From Bacteroidota bacterium (GTDB lineage Bacteria > Bacteroidota > Bacteroidia > Cytophagales > Cyclobacteriaceae): DNA of 64,000 bases. The notes below the pieces were generated by a model that saw only the letters and a list, made by a program, of their open reading frames with translations, searched no databases and was not told where the DNA came from. Shown in pieces: positions 16,382 to 28,600 of this stretch. The stretch spans positions 124,001-188,000 of the forward strand of contig JAEYWY010000030.1 in the NCBI GenBank assembly GCA_023428695.1. The letters run 5' to 3'. A program made the translations under genes and the position numbers. How positions within the stretch are numbered: the stretch's first letter is position 1; every line of letters starts with the position of its first letter.

Positions 16382-19300
16382 ATGAAAGCTGAAAAACTTT
16401 TGACGATGTTTCTTATGCTGACGAGTTATATATTGCACGGACAAGTTCCGGCAATCTCTAACATCAGTGCACGCAATCTCTATCCTAAAGGTATGATTGT
16501 TATCACCGGCAGTGGATTCAGCAACAACCCTGCAAACCTTCGCGTGGTGTTCGGTCATGTCGATGGCACGATCATTTCGAGTTCTGAATTCTCTATTGAA
16601 GTCGAAGTACCTGCTTCAGCCAAACTTTCAAACATTGAGGTAATCAATACAACCTCGCGGCGAATGACAAAGTCGAACGCGAAGTTTATGCCAACATTTT
16701 ATGGAAACGGATTCACCGCTGAAAACTTTTCGGATCAAATCTCATTCACATCACCAAGCGAACTACGTGACATCTGTAGCTGCGATCTGAACGGCGACGG
16801 GCTGCCGGATATCGTTACGACGAAGTTCGCCGCGGCGTCAGACATCTTTGTACTGAAGAACACAACCAATCCTGCAACGCCTGATCTGATCACATTTGGC
16901 AAGGAACTCCACTCTGTTGGGTTCTCGACTGATCATATTTCATGCGGCGACGTTGACGGAGACGGAAAACCTGATCTTGTTATGACTAAAGGGGGATCAA
17001 CCAACAGAAACACCGTCTTCGTGATGCTGAACAAGAGCACCGCTACAACGATCACCCTAAACGCACCGTTCTCGCTTCCACTTGACGTGAACCATGTGGC
17101 AACACAGGCCAACATTCGCGATCTCAACGGCGACGGTCGTCCCGAGATTATTGTAACGAATACAACAAACAATACGATCTACATTTTTCAGAACGATCCA
17201 ACGAGACCACTGGGCGCCAACCCCTTCCTTACGACCCCGATAAAAATTGCTGTCACCGGAGTAAGCAATACGTATGGCCTGGCCGTTGAAGATTTTGATG
17301 ATGACGGACGTGCTGACATTATGGTCAACCCTATCTCATCGCCTGACCATTATATATTGAAAAATGAATCCGGTAACACCATCTCGTTCGGCGCCCCTCA
17401 AAAAGTCACATTGCCTGGCGAACTCCGCAACGTTACAACGGCTGACCTGAACAAGGACGGGAAGCTCGATATTATTACTGCGAGTACCAACACAAACCGC
17501 GTGCTCGTGCTTTTTAATCAAAGCACCTCTGGCACATTTCAATTCAGCGCTTCGCCCGTCACACTCACTACGGAGGAAGGACCATGGGGAGTCAGCGTAA
17601 GTGATATTGATGGCGATGCCGACGCAGATATTATTGTATCCCATCAGTTCAGCGCTTTCGTAGACGTTTTCCTGAATGACGGCAACGCAACACCCGCGTT
17701 CGCGAAGAACGTGATCCCGACAGCACGGCCGGGACGCAATCATATCAGCGGGGACCTGAACGGAGACGGCAAACCTGACATCGCGGTTGCAACGCATGTG
17801 GTCGGCTCCTATTCAGTCGATGTACTACGCAATACGATCTGCCACAAGCCGCTAATTCTCAATGAATCTCCTGCCTATATCTGTAACAACCCCGTCGTAT
17901 TACGAACGATTCCGGCATTGAACGTCACTTGCCAGTGGAAGCTCAATGGTACGACCGTAGCAACCGGAACCGATCCTTTTTATTCAGCAAACACAGGTGG
18001 AACATATACCGTGACTGCTTCGACGATCAGTCCTGCCAACGAATGTCTGAATATCGTCTCGCAGGAATTCACCGTCATTGGCAGTGCGGGGTCTGTTCCG
18101 GAGAACCCGGTACTCACAGTCAATTCACCAATATGCTCTGGCGCTTCGCTCACGCTCTCAACCACAGCTGCTGCCGGTGCGAGTTATAAGTGGTCGGGCC
18201 CAAATGGTTGGACAACAACGACAGCAACACAGACAACCTCCATCAATAATATTTCAGCTGCTGCTGCAGGGAGTTATACCGTTCAAATCATTTCGGGTAA
18301 CTGTAAGAGTAATGAATCTGCGCCCAAAGTAGTTGATGTCGTTGCTGTCGACGAGATCAAGATTACAAGTAACAGTGCGACTAACAGTTCGTGTCAGCCT
18401 CTTCCCGTCAAATTGACGGCGACTGCAGTGAGCGGATTCACGTACGAATGGAAAAAAGACAGCGATCCCTACAGCGCACCTTCTGCAACAAATACCTTCG
18501 ACGCTTTTGCGGACGGATCCTATTCGGTGCGTGTAACGAATACCACACTTGGGTGTCCGGCGCGTGAAGTGGGTCCTGTGCGCGTTGCAATACTCACTGT
18601 TCCTGTGGCGAACTTCACTATCGGAGAACCACGCTGCGCAAACGTCCCTATCCAATTCACTAACACGTCAACAGTGGATGCTGACGCTACCGGTGCAAAT
18701 CCTGTCGCACCTGCACAATACACATGGACATTCGGGGACGGAAAAAATTCCACGGAAGTAAATCCGCAGAATACATATACAACCGGCGGTGTCACATACA
18801 ATGTTACACTTACGGTAAGCTATCAGGGGGTAAGTGGTTGTACGAACAGCGTCACGCTGCCTGTCGCGATTACCAACACCACGTTACCGGTATTGACAGC
18901 CAGCCCGCCAAGCATCTGTCCCGGGGAAACAACAACAATTTCGGTAACGCCGACATTCAGCAACCTCAGCTGGGAACACGGAGCAACCGGTGCTTCTATC
19001 AACGTCACACAACCCGGTACCTATACGGTAAATGCAACTGATGTAAGTGGATGTATTGTTCCCAATTCCATAATCATTACGTCGAAAGATACTCCGGAGA
19101 TAACTGTAACTGCCAATCCTCAGGTAATTCCATCCGGACAATCCTCGCAGCTTACAGCAACCGGAGCGCACACCTTTGAATGGTCGCCGGCGGAATCGCT
19201 TAGCGCCATCAACGTACCGGATCCCGTAGCTTCACCAACGCAGACAACCACGTATCGCGTCATTGGCGCGTTTCTCGGCGGTTGTTCTTCCGAAGCAGAA

Positions 19301-19591
19301 ATAACCATCACTGTCGATGGAACCCTTATCAACATTAGCCCTCCCGTTGCATTTTCACCTAACGGAGATTCGGCCAATGATCTGTGGGTTATCGACGGCG
19401 TAGAACAATATACCGACTGCACGTTGAACATATTTGACGGCAGAGGCAGGAGAGTTTATCAGAAGAAAGGATACACGAACGACTGGGATGGAACCTGGGA
19501 AGGCAAGCCTGTTCCAGGCGGGACATACTATTATGTCTTCGCCTGTCCGGGAGCCCAACCAGTCTCGGGAAGTGTGCTCGTCTTCCGGTAG
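16382..19591 (+). CDS. T9SS type B substrate with IPT/TIG, FG-GAP and PKD domains
   Basis: A 1069-residue secreted protein. After a signal peptide (about 1-21), residues 22-105 form an IPT/TIG Ig-like domain (GMIVITGSGFSNNP). About 110-485 is an FG-GAP/VCBS propeller with repeated DLNGDGxPDI calcium-loop motifs (DLNGDGLPDIV, DVDGDGKPDLV, DLNGDGRPEII, DFDDDGRADIM, DLNKDGKLDII, DIDGDADADII). About 490-740 and 835-980 are Ig-like modules with paired cysteines, and about 745-835 is a PKD domain (YTWTFGDG). The final 85 residues (VAFSPNGDSANDLWVIDGV to GTYYYVF) are a type B (CHU_C, gliding-associated) sorting domain. It lies between the PorP/SprF fusion and the giant adhesin, probably in one operon. 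Likely surface-exposed or released; ligand unknown. Confidence 0.9.
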   Translation: MKAEKLLTMFLMLTSYILHGQVPAISNISARNLYPKGMIVITGSGFSNNPANLRVVFGHVDGTIISSSEFSIEVEVPASAKLSNIEVINTTSRRMTKSNAKFMPTFYGNGFTAENFSDQISFTSPSELRDICSCDLNGDGLPDIVTTKFAAASDIFVLKNTTNPATPDLITFGKELHSVGFSTDHISCGDVDGDGKPDLVMTKGGSTNRNTVFVMLNKSTATTITLNAPFSLPLDVNHVATQANIRDLNGDGRPEIIVTNTTNNTIYIFQNDPTRPLGANPFLTTPIKIAVTGVSNTYGLAVEDFDDDGRADIMVNPISSPDHYILKNESGNTISFGAPQKVTLPGELRNVTTADLNKDGKLDIITASTNTNRVLVLFNQSTSGTFQFSASPVTLTTEEGPWGVSVSDIDGDADADIIVSHQFSAFVDVFLNDGNATPAFAKNVIPTARPGRNHISGDLNGDGKPDIAVATHVVGSYSVDVLRNTICHKPLILNESPAYICNNPVVLRTIPALNVTCQWKLNGTTVATGTDPFYSANTGGTYTVTASTISPANECLNIVSQEFTVIGSAGSVPENPVLTVNSPICSGASLTLSTTAAAGASYKWSGPNGWTTTTATQTTSINNISAAAAGSYTVQIISGNCKSNESAPKVVDVVAVDEIKITSNSATNSSCQPLPVKLTATAVSGFTYEWKKDSDPYSAPSATNTFDAFADGSYSVRVTNTTLGCPAREVGPVRVAILTVPVANFTIGEPRCANVPIQFTNTSTVDADATGANPVAPAQYTWTFGDGKNSTEVNPQNTYTTGGVTYNVTLTVSYQGVSGCTNSVTLPVAITNTTLPVLTASPPSICPGETTTISVTPTFSNLSWEHGATGASINVTQPGTYTVNATDVSGCIVPNSIIITSKDTPEITVTANPQVIPSGQSSQLTATGAHTFEWSPAESLSAINVPDPVASPTQTTTYRVIGAFLGGCSSEAEITITVDGTLINISPPVAFSPNGDSANDLWVIDGVEQYTDCTLNIFDGRGRRVYQKKGYTNDWDGTWEGKPVPGGTYYYVFACPGAQPVSGSVLVFR

Positions 19592-19626
19592 AGCGAAGTT
19601 GATTTAGTCTATAGTTGAATTTTTTT

Positions 19627-22600
19627 ATGAAGTACTCCTTACCTAAACCGGGTAAAACCTGGTGTGGCGTCTGCACTGCAGCTGTGCTTGTGTTGCTGAG
19701 CCTGAGCGGATTCGGCCAGACCGTAGATTGTAGTAACCCGGCCAATTGTCCAAATCAGTATTGTAACTATCCCGCAAACGTCGAGCAAGGCTGCCGATGC
19801 TTCGACGGTGAAGATAATGATGGTGATGGCAAGATCGATAAAGCGGACTTGAAATGCGCCCAGTTCTACGGGCTCGAATTCGTTGGAAGTGGCGAAGGCG
19901 ATTGTAGCCTCATTGCCCCCAGCGGCAATCCTTTTGCCGGAATGGCGCCGCCCGCAGTGTCGGGACAGAACACAGCCGATACCCAGTCCAAAGTAAGCGT
20001 TGGTGACCTTGATGGCGATGGCCTTCCTGAAACAGTTATTACATCCAAATGGAATCAGGAGATCCGGGTAGTTTCAACAGCTACCCATACGGTTGGAGGG
20101 GTTACCTACGACCCGGGAGACATCAAGGCCGATTTTAAGACAACGGGACAAGGCGCAAAAATCTTTGACGGTTCCGGAGATTGTAAACCGAAAAACCTGC
20201 TCTTCGAACATGAAAACCTGATCGCAAACATCGATAAGACCGGCCCTGCAGAGTTATTTGCAATTGTCAGCAACCGCGCAGGAAACCCGAGTTCACCACC
20301 TACATGTTTCTTCCTTCTCGCGTTGCGATATCAGGCAGGTGGCCTCGTACCACTTTATGACGCAGTGGCCATCGGTCCCGACAGACCCGGCGTATTCGGT
20401 ATCGCCGATATGGATGGCGATGGAAAGGCGGAACTGTATATACGCGACCGCATTTACGCTGCAGAGACCGGTGCACTGCTCGCTACCGGAAATGGAGACT
20501 GGGACCTTGACATAACTTCCGGACCTGTCGCCGTCGACGTAGTGAAAGGTGACGGCGGAAAAATGGAACTCGTCTGCGGAACGAAGATTTATAGCATTCC
20601 GAACTTATCAAATCGCAATCCTGCCAGCCCTGCCAACCTCACGCTGGTGCGCGATATGAACGACATCGATCCTGCCATTCAGGGCTATATAAAACTTGCA
20701 ACGGACCCCGTAGAGTATGGTGAAGACACGCACAGCATGTGTAGCGTCGCCGACATCGACAACGACGGCAACGTAGATGTAGTTATCTCCGGTGCCCTTG
20801 GATCAACTACCGGGAAGACAGCGATCTTTTACTGGAACGTTGCGAAGAATAAAGTATCATACTTCCTTCCTCCCGATCCGGTGTATCCCAACGGATGGCC
20901 CTGGGGAACAGGTCGCGTTAACCTCATTGATTCGGATAACGATCACTTGCTCGACATGTTCTTCGTTGCCGGAAACCAGCTCTTCCGGGTTGAGACTATT
21001 GGCGACTCCTTTCATCCGGATATCAACACCGTTCCAGGAACATACAGCACATACGTCAACGTGAGAACAATTAACGATTCGCGTTCAGGTGTATTAACGG
21101 TGACCTTATACGACTTTAACAACGACGGACAGTTTGAACTGGTTTACCGCGATTCCCAGGAACTTGCCGTCGTTGATGCCGCAACACTATCTACGAAACT
21201 TTGGTCGGCTACGTGCCAGTCGCACACATACACCGAAGGCCCGGTGATTGCCGACGTGAACGGTGATGGCGCAACAGACATATGCGTTGCCTGTAACCGG
21301 AACAATTCGTTCGACATCATGGACCCGATCCAGCAACAGGCATTGGGCGAAGTCCGTCTATTCTATTCATCGACGAATGCGTGGTTGCCAACACGAAAAG
21401 TATGGAATCAACCGGGGTACTTTGTCATCAACATCAATGACAACCTCACCCTGCCATTCCCGCAATACGATCAGACAACGATCTTCAGTGACGAAACATG
21501 TACTTCCAACGGACTGAGTGGTCCACAGCGTCCGCTTAATACATTCCTTAACCAGTTGCCGTATATCAGTGCGAACGGGTGTCCCGTTTATCCGAGCCCT
21601 GACCTTACTTATTATGGAGATGACCCGGCGCAACCGGGAGTCGACACAAACGGTGACGGCGAGTTGCAGCCTTCGATTATCGTAACTCCGCCCATTTGTG
21701 GTAACACCGAGGTCGGTGTGCAGTTCAATGTCATCAACAGCGGATTATTGCCAATCAGTGCGTCGGTACCGGTGAGTTTTTATAACGGTGACCCTACTCT
21801 GGGGCCCGGCTCGAGTACGTTGCTCCACACGGCAACGCTGAATCTCTCTCTTGGTGTGGGCGTCAAGTTGCTTACGGCACCAATAACGTTCAACGGCCCG
21901 GGTAATGAGTTTGATCTTTATGTGGTACTCAATAACACCGGCTTCCCGGTGCCGGCATCCGGTCAAAGTGAAACGGATTGCGATCTGCAAAACAACATTC
22001 TACCGATCCGCATCATCCCTACTCCATTCACGATTGAAGCTGTGAAAGTACTCGACAACACCGTCTGTGCCCCTACAGATATGAACGGTGAAGTAAAGGT
22101 TGATCGGATATTAAAAGGAACGACGGTAGTCGCTGACTGGAGTCAATACAACTTCCAGTGGTATGACGGACCTGCAGTTGGACCGAACACGATTCGTCCC
22201 GGAGATACAAATTACAATTTGCAGGGACTGGCAGCCGGTACATATTCTGTTATTGCAACACACAAGACTATTGGTTGTAGCAGTGCCCCGGTAGATGTAA
22301 CGGTTGTCGACAACGTATTGACGATTCCGTACACACTCAATAAGATATCCGATCAGACTCAATGTTCACCGCTAAACGGGGCGCTTGCACTTGACTTCGC
22401 TGGCGCAGACCTGACCGGCGTTACGATCACCTGGCGTGATGCGAACTCCAACGAGGTAATTGCGAATGGTGTAACATCTCTGTCAGGACTTAAAGGTGAT
22501 GTACTGTATCAAGTCACCGTGTCTCGTGGAACGTGTTCGTCGTCGCAGTTCCAACCGCTCACGGCGCCGATTTACCCGCGCGGTATCGCACTCCACGTGC

Positions 22601-25600
22601 GCGATGTTATGAGCTGTCTTAACCCTGAAAGTGGTAAGGTGACGGCGCGGGCGATCATTACCGATGAACTAGGCAACGACATTCATGATGCCGATACAAC
22701 GGCCGCAAAATACCGCTTCACATGGTATAACTTCGCCGATGGCACCCGTCAGAGCCTGATTCCGAATCAACCAACGGAGGGTCCGTCCGCTTGGAATCTT
22801 CCGGTTGGTTCTTATGAGGTTGTTATTACAGACCTGACCACGAACTGTACGTCGGTGGATCCGATCCCTCCTGTTACCGTTGGTGAAGGTTTTACACTTC
22901 CAACTGCGGAAGTTCAACGTGTTAAGCCACAAACTTCATGCGATCCGGACCTTGGAAACGCGGCACTTCAGGGTATTGCACTTGAAAACGGTGCTCCTGC
23001 AGCCGACCCGAATCAGTATCACTACTTCTGGTACGAAGGACAAAACACGATCACGAAACTTCGGGACAAAAACAATGCTGAGATTGACAACTCAATGCTC
23101 GAAGATGTTCAGGGTGGCGTAAAAGGCGGTGGCCTGGCGTACACTGTTGAAGTGGTACATAAGGTTACGGGCTGTTCAGCAACCGCATATAACACAGCAG
23201 AAGAAATTATCAATATTCCGGTTGTAAGCCTTGACCCGCTGGATAACGATATCTGTCCCAACGACGCAAACCTGCCGTTCTCAGGACAGGTCATTTCCTC
23301 CGTTACATTTGGCGGAGCACCCGTTGCGGACTTTACGAACTATACGTTCAACTGGTACAACGGATCGGTGGTCGACGAGGCGCAACGAATCCCCAACGCT
23401 ACCACACTTCAGACGCTAATTGAACTTTCAGGCGGGCAATACACCCTTTTGGTGGAAGAGTCCACTCTGAAATGTCGTTCAGTGCCGGTTGTGACACAGG
23501 TTCAGGATGTACTTGCTTACCCTGTCCTTACACCCGGAGTGACTGGTTCAACGATTTGTACCACCCCGCCCACACCGGATGGTGTTGCGCAGGTAGCAAC
23601 AGTGGATGGTGTCGCCGTTCCGGCATCGGGAGTGCTTGCGCCATACGCATTCCAATGGTACACAGGTAACGCAGCAACTACCGGCAATGAAGCACCGGGT
23701 ACAAACAATCTGGGTCTGTTAACAGCGCTGCAGGGATCAAATGATCCGACACTTGCGAACTACACTGTGGCTGTGATGAATGACAAGGGTTGTTCCAGCT
23801 TCCTGACTATTCACGTCCCCGATAACCGGGTATTGCCTGCGTTGTCCCTCGTGCCGGCGTCTAATGCAAACTGTGCCGAAGATAACGGTGTGCAGTTTTC
23901 GGGAAGCGTTGCCGCAACAATTACCAATCAGGTGGGCGCGCTTACTGATTATACATTCAACTGGGACAATGCGGCACTTGGTCCACGCAGCGGCGATGGG
24001 CTAAACAGCTGGCCAAATATTGAGGCTGGAACGTACTCGCTTTCCGTTGTTCATAAACCGACGGGTTGTGTCTCTCCGATTAGCTCAGCCATAGTTACCA
24101 ATACAGTAGTCCTTCCGCTAATCGAGGCGATTGGAAACGGCTCGACAAACTGTGCGCCGTTCAAACCCGGAAACGGAAGCGCAACAGTAGAGACTGTCGA
24201 TGGCAATCCGGTGGCAGGCGTTCTCGCGAATTACAGTTTTGAATGGTATACAGGACCGACTGCGGCCGGAACGCCGATCGCCACTCAATATTTTACACCA
24301 TCGACTTTACAAGGCTCAGCTAATGCCTTCTTTACAGTCGAAGTGACAAACCTCGCCACGAATTGCGTAAGCACGTCTACAGTACAGGTGCCTGACTTAA
24401 GCGCATTGCCTGTGATCACGCTGTCTCAGGATCCGAATGTGAACTGTGAAAACTTCAATGGTGCAGCACACGTAACATCCATCACGTATAAAGGTGCCCC
24501 TTACGCAAATGCGACTAACATTTCCTACGCGTGGTTTGACGGATCAGGTACGGCCACTCCGCATAACCCGGCAACAAACAATGCTGACCTTACCGGATTG
24601 GAAGGAGGATTATTCTACTCGGCAACCGTTACGATGATCGATGAAGGATGTACTTCCGACTTCGTCGCGATCGAAGTTGCTGATGGCATCGTGTATCCGG
24701 ATATCACTACCTCAATTTCAGGTAGCAGGAATTGCCCCGGGGGAACTCCTGATGGAAGTGCCTCGGTAACAACCATTGCTCCTGTCGGCACATACGAATT
24801 TCGCTGGTATAGCGGTAGCGTTGTGGGGACGGCAGGATCCGAACTCAATGACAACGTTAATGATCTGGATATCGCCGGATTGCAGGGAAGTGCATCCGCC
24901 TTCTTCACAGTTGAAGCGAAAAACATGACAACGTTTTGCGCAAGCACGGAAATAGTACTTGTGCCGGACGAAAGTTCACTTCCTGTGGTAGCGCCGCTTA
25001 CACCGACGAACAACCCGAACTGTCCGGCTTTCCCTGACGGCACACCGAATACGCCTGCGGGAAGAGTGGACTTCAATGGTTTCTCTTACGAGGGCAACCC
25101 CGTTGCCAGTCCCTACAATGGGTATACATTTATTTGGACAGGTCCGGGCGCGCCTGCCGAGGGTGCAAATCTCCCGGCGCTTACCGAACTCGGTGCAGGA
25201 TCATACTCGCTGCAAATCAAACATATCGCGCGTAACTGCGTATCCGATATCGTCACAACGTCAGTAGTAGACGCACAGGTCTTCCCTGACATCACCACAT
25301 TAATTACTCCCCAGACTTCATGCGATGACGTCAACTTCCCGAATGGCGAACTTACGGCCACCGTCGCTGGCGGTCCTGCCGGATTCCAGATGGATTGGTT
25401 CCAGGGAATTGGTACGGGCGGAAGTCTCGTAACTGAAACGTCAGAAGGAATAATTGAGCAATTGAGAAGTGGTGATTTTACTATCCGTGCTTTCAATACA
25501 GTAACAGCATGTACGACCACTGAGACCGTATTCCTGCCAAACCAGATTACTAACCCGGTGGTAGCACTCGATGGTATCGGACCGGTGAACAATTGTAGCA

Positions 25601-28600
25601 TGCCAAATGGAACAGCGACCGCTGTGTTGTCAAACATCAGTTCACCGGAGAGTTTCACAGTATTCTATGTACGGACGGAAACTGGCGCAGTTTATCCGAC
25701 AGATCCTTCAGTGATTAAGGCATCGACAGAAACATACGCCAGCACTTCAGGAATTGTACCTCCTGCGGTCACCGATCTCGCCCCCGGCTATATCACCGCG
25801 CTTGTCCGTGATTTGAATACGCATTGCGACTCGCAGCCTGTGACGGCAGAGATAATTGATGCGACAGTTAACGCAACCATTACTGTAACCGGCAAGGCGC
25901 TCGCCGGATTCTGTACACCGGCGGGGTCTGATCCAACGGGTGGAATAACAGTTGACGTGGCCGGTGGAACTCCCGCATACATTTTTGCATGGTATAACAC
26001 GACACCGATCAACACTGACATAGACTTCATTGGAAATCGAAATCCTCCCGACTTCGGTGGTGCCACGCCAATATCGACAGATGAAGACCTCGTAAATCAG
26101 CCTTCAGGTGTCTACACGTTGGTTGTGATCGACGATGCTGGTTGCGGAACATACCTCATCGACAACGTGCCATTCCAGGGTGCACCAACGGTAACGATCA
26201 ACAAAACGGACGTTACCCGTTGCGTCGATCCATATGATGGAGCTATTGAGGTCCAGATTGTTGGAACGGGTGACTATGGTGTCACGATTACGCCAGGTAA
26301 TTCGTTTGCACCGCCGGTACTTAAGGGAGAAATATGCGACAACGGTATCGACGATGATGGTGACGGGCTCATCGATGCCGCCGACCCTGATTGTTCAACG
26401 ATGTCGCTTACGCTTGACGCACTCGAAGCCGGGGATTACTTCATCCAGGTGACAGACTACTCAGCAAACAACAAGTTCTGTCCCCTTGGCTTTGGCAGAA
26501 CGCTGAATCAACGCGCATTTGGTCCGATACTCTCACTGGATCAGATCAATCCCAACACGTCGTGTGACCCTGACGATTCAGGTGATGGATCGATTAGTCT
26601 GGTAGCAACGAAACTAAGCAACGATGTGACTGTTCCGGCGTATCAGATCAGTGGAATCACGCCACTGCCTTCCGGATTTGTCGCACCGATGCCAATTGCA
26701 GCAAACGTGCCGACGGCCCCGATACCCGGCTTTGGTCCCGACACCTATACCATCACCGTTAGCGATGTAAACACGGGTTGTGAATCGAATACGATGGTTA
26801 CCATACCTGATCAGCCGCAGGTTCCGCAAGATCTGCAGGCTGTCGTGACACCCGATAGCTACTGTGTTCCTGCATCCAATGGTGCAATCACGGTTACGTC
26901 AGTTGCACCGGGCAATGTCGCCGAGTATGAATTCACATGGTACGACAATGCAGATCTTTCAACGACGCTCCACGGTCCTGATCCGGACAATTTCTACAAC
27001 GCTGCCAAGCCAGGCTGGAAGTCGGGTGCGACTACTGGTCTTGGACATGGAAACCAGATTTACTATGTAAGAGGAATCAAAACAACCGGACCCGGCGCTG
27101 GTTGTCCGACGCCGGTTGTCATGGCAGTTGTAAATGATACACACGTACTGCCGCAGCCGCAGATAACAACAAGACCGAACACATCATGCCTCCCGACGAT
27201 TGGCGAAGGTGCCATCACATTACTTGCATCAACGACATCGTCGGATCCTGCCGTTCAAAATGCAACGTATACCTACGTGTTCAACACGACGGATATCCGC
27301 AACGCGCAAAATGGTGCAGTTGCCGTAACATATGCAGACCTGACGGACAATGGCGGTATTGCCTACCCGGTATCGGTGACTAATGAAGTTAACCAGTGTA
27401 TAAACGAAACCGTTGCCACTGTGCAGGCAAGTCAGTTTGCTTTCAATATCACACAAAATACTGTGGAGCATCAATTGATATGCGATGCAGATGGTGGTAT
27501 CACGGTTACTGAAATTGTGTTGACAAGGTCAATAACCAGCGAGCCCAATATTACCTACGGAGCAGCACTCACGAACGACTTCGATTTCCGCTGGTTTAAA
27601 GCACCTGCCGGAACACCGGGATCATTCGACGCTGGCGCACCGTTGCAGGACGGTACCGCTGCCGACATTATCACTGAAGCGCTTGTAACCGGCACCAACC
27701 CTGGCGAATTCCCCGGAATGGAAGCCGGTACCTACTACGTAATCGCTACGCGCAAACCCGTTGCACCGGGTGCAGGTTGTGAAACACCGCCGTATCGGGT
27801 CGATGTATTCGATCAGCACGTTAACCCTACTGTTGCTCTCACCGCATTTACGGATACGTCGTGTGATCCGGATCCTGCCAATGCAGAAGGAAGCATCGTG
27901 GTACGAATCACAGCAGACGCTGTCGCGGTACCAGGTCCGTTTACATATGCGTATGACTGGACAACGGGTAACGTGCCTATGCCATTCCCGAACGCGAACG
28001 ACGGTGATGGCGACGGCGGAGACAATGACAACGATAATCCTACAGGTCTTACCGACGGTATCTATAACCTGACGGTAAGAAACATGCAAACAGGTTGTGA
28101 GGTGACATCGTCCACGACCATCAACAAGAACGAGACACCGGTGTTCATTACAGATGCGACAGCTCTGCCACAGGAACTCTGTCTGAACAGTGGCTCAATT
28201 GAGGTGACGCTTGTTGAGGTAATGTATGCCGACCCGAACATCGGAAGGCAACCTGCCCCTCTTGGCGACTTCACGTACACGTGGACACGTGACGGCGTGC
28301 AGATCGCGCAGAGCAACAATGTCCTCCTCGATGTGAACGCATATCCTGATATCGCTGCCGGTACCTACTTCGTTACGGCGACGAGAACTGCGGACCCGAG
28401 TTCAGATGGCGGTCACGGGTTTGGATGTTCGTCGGCTCCGCTCCGCGTGGATATTCTTGATCAGATAAACTACCCGAACGTAACGATCGAACCATTTGCA
28501 AATACCGCATGTGCTGACGACGAGAACTTCTTTGAGGGTAGCGCAGTAATTACGATTACGGAAACCGGTATTGGTTCGGGCGCGACTTACGAATACACCT

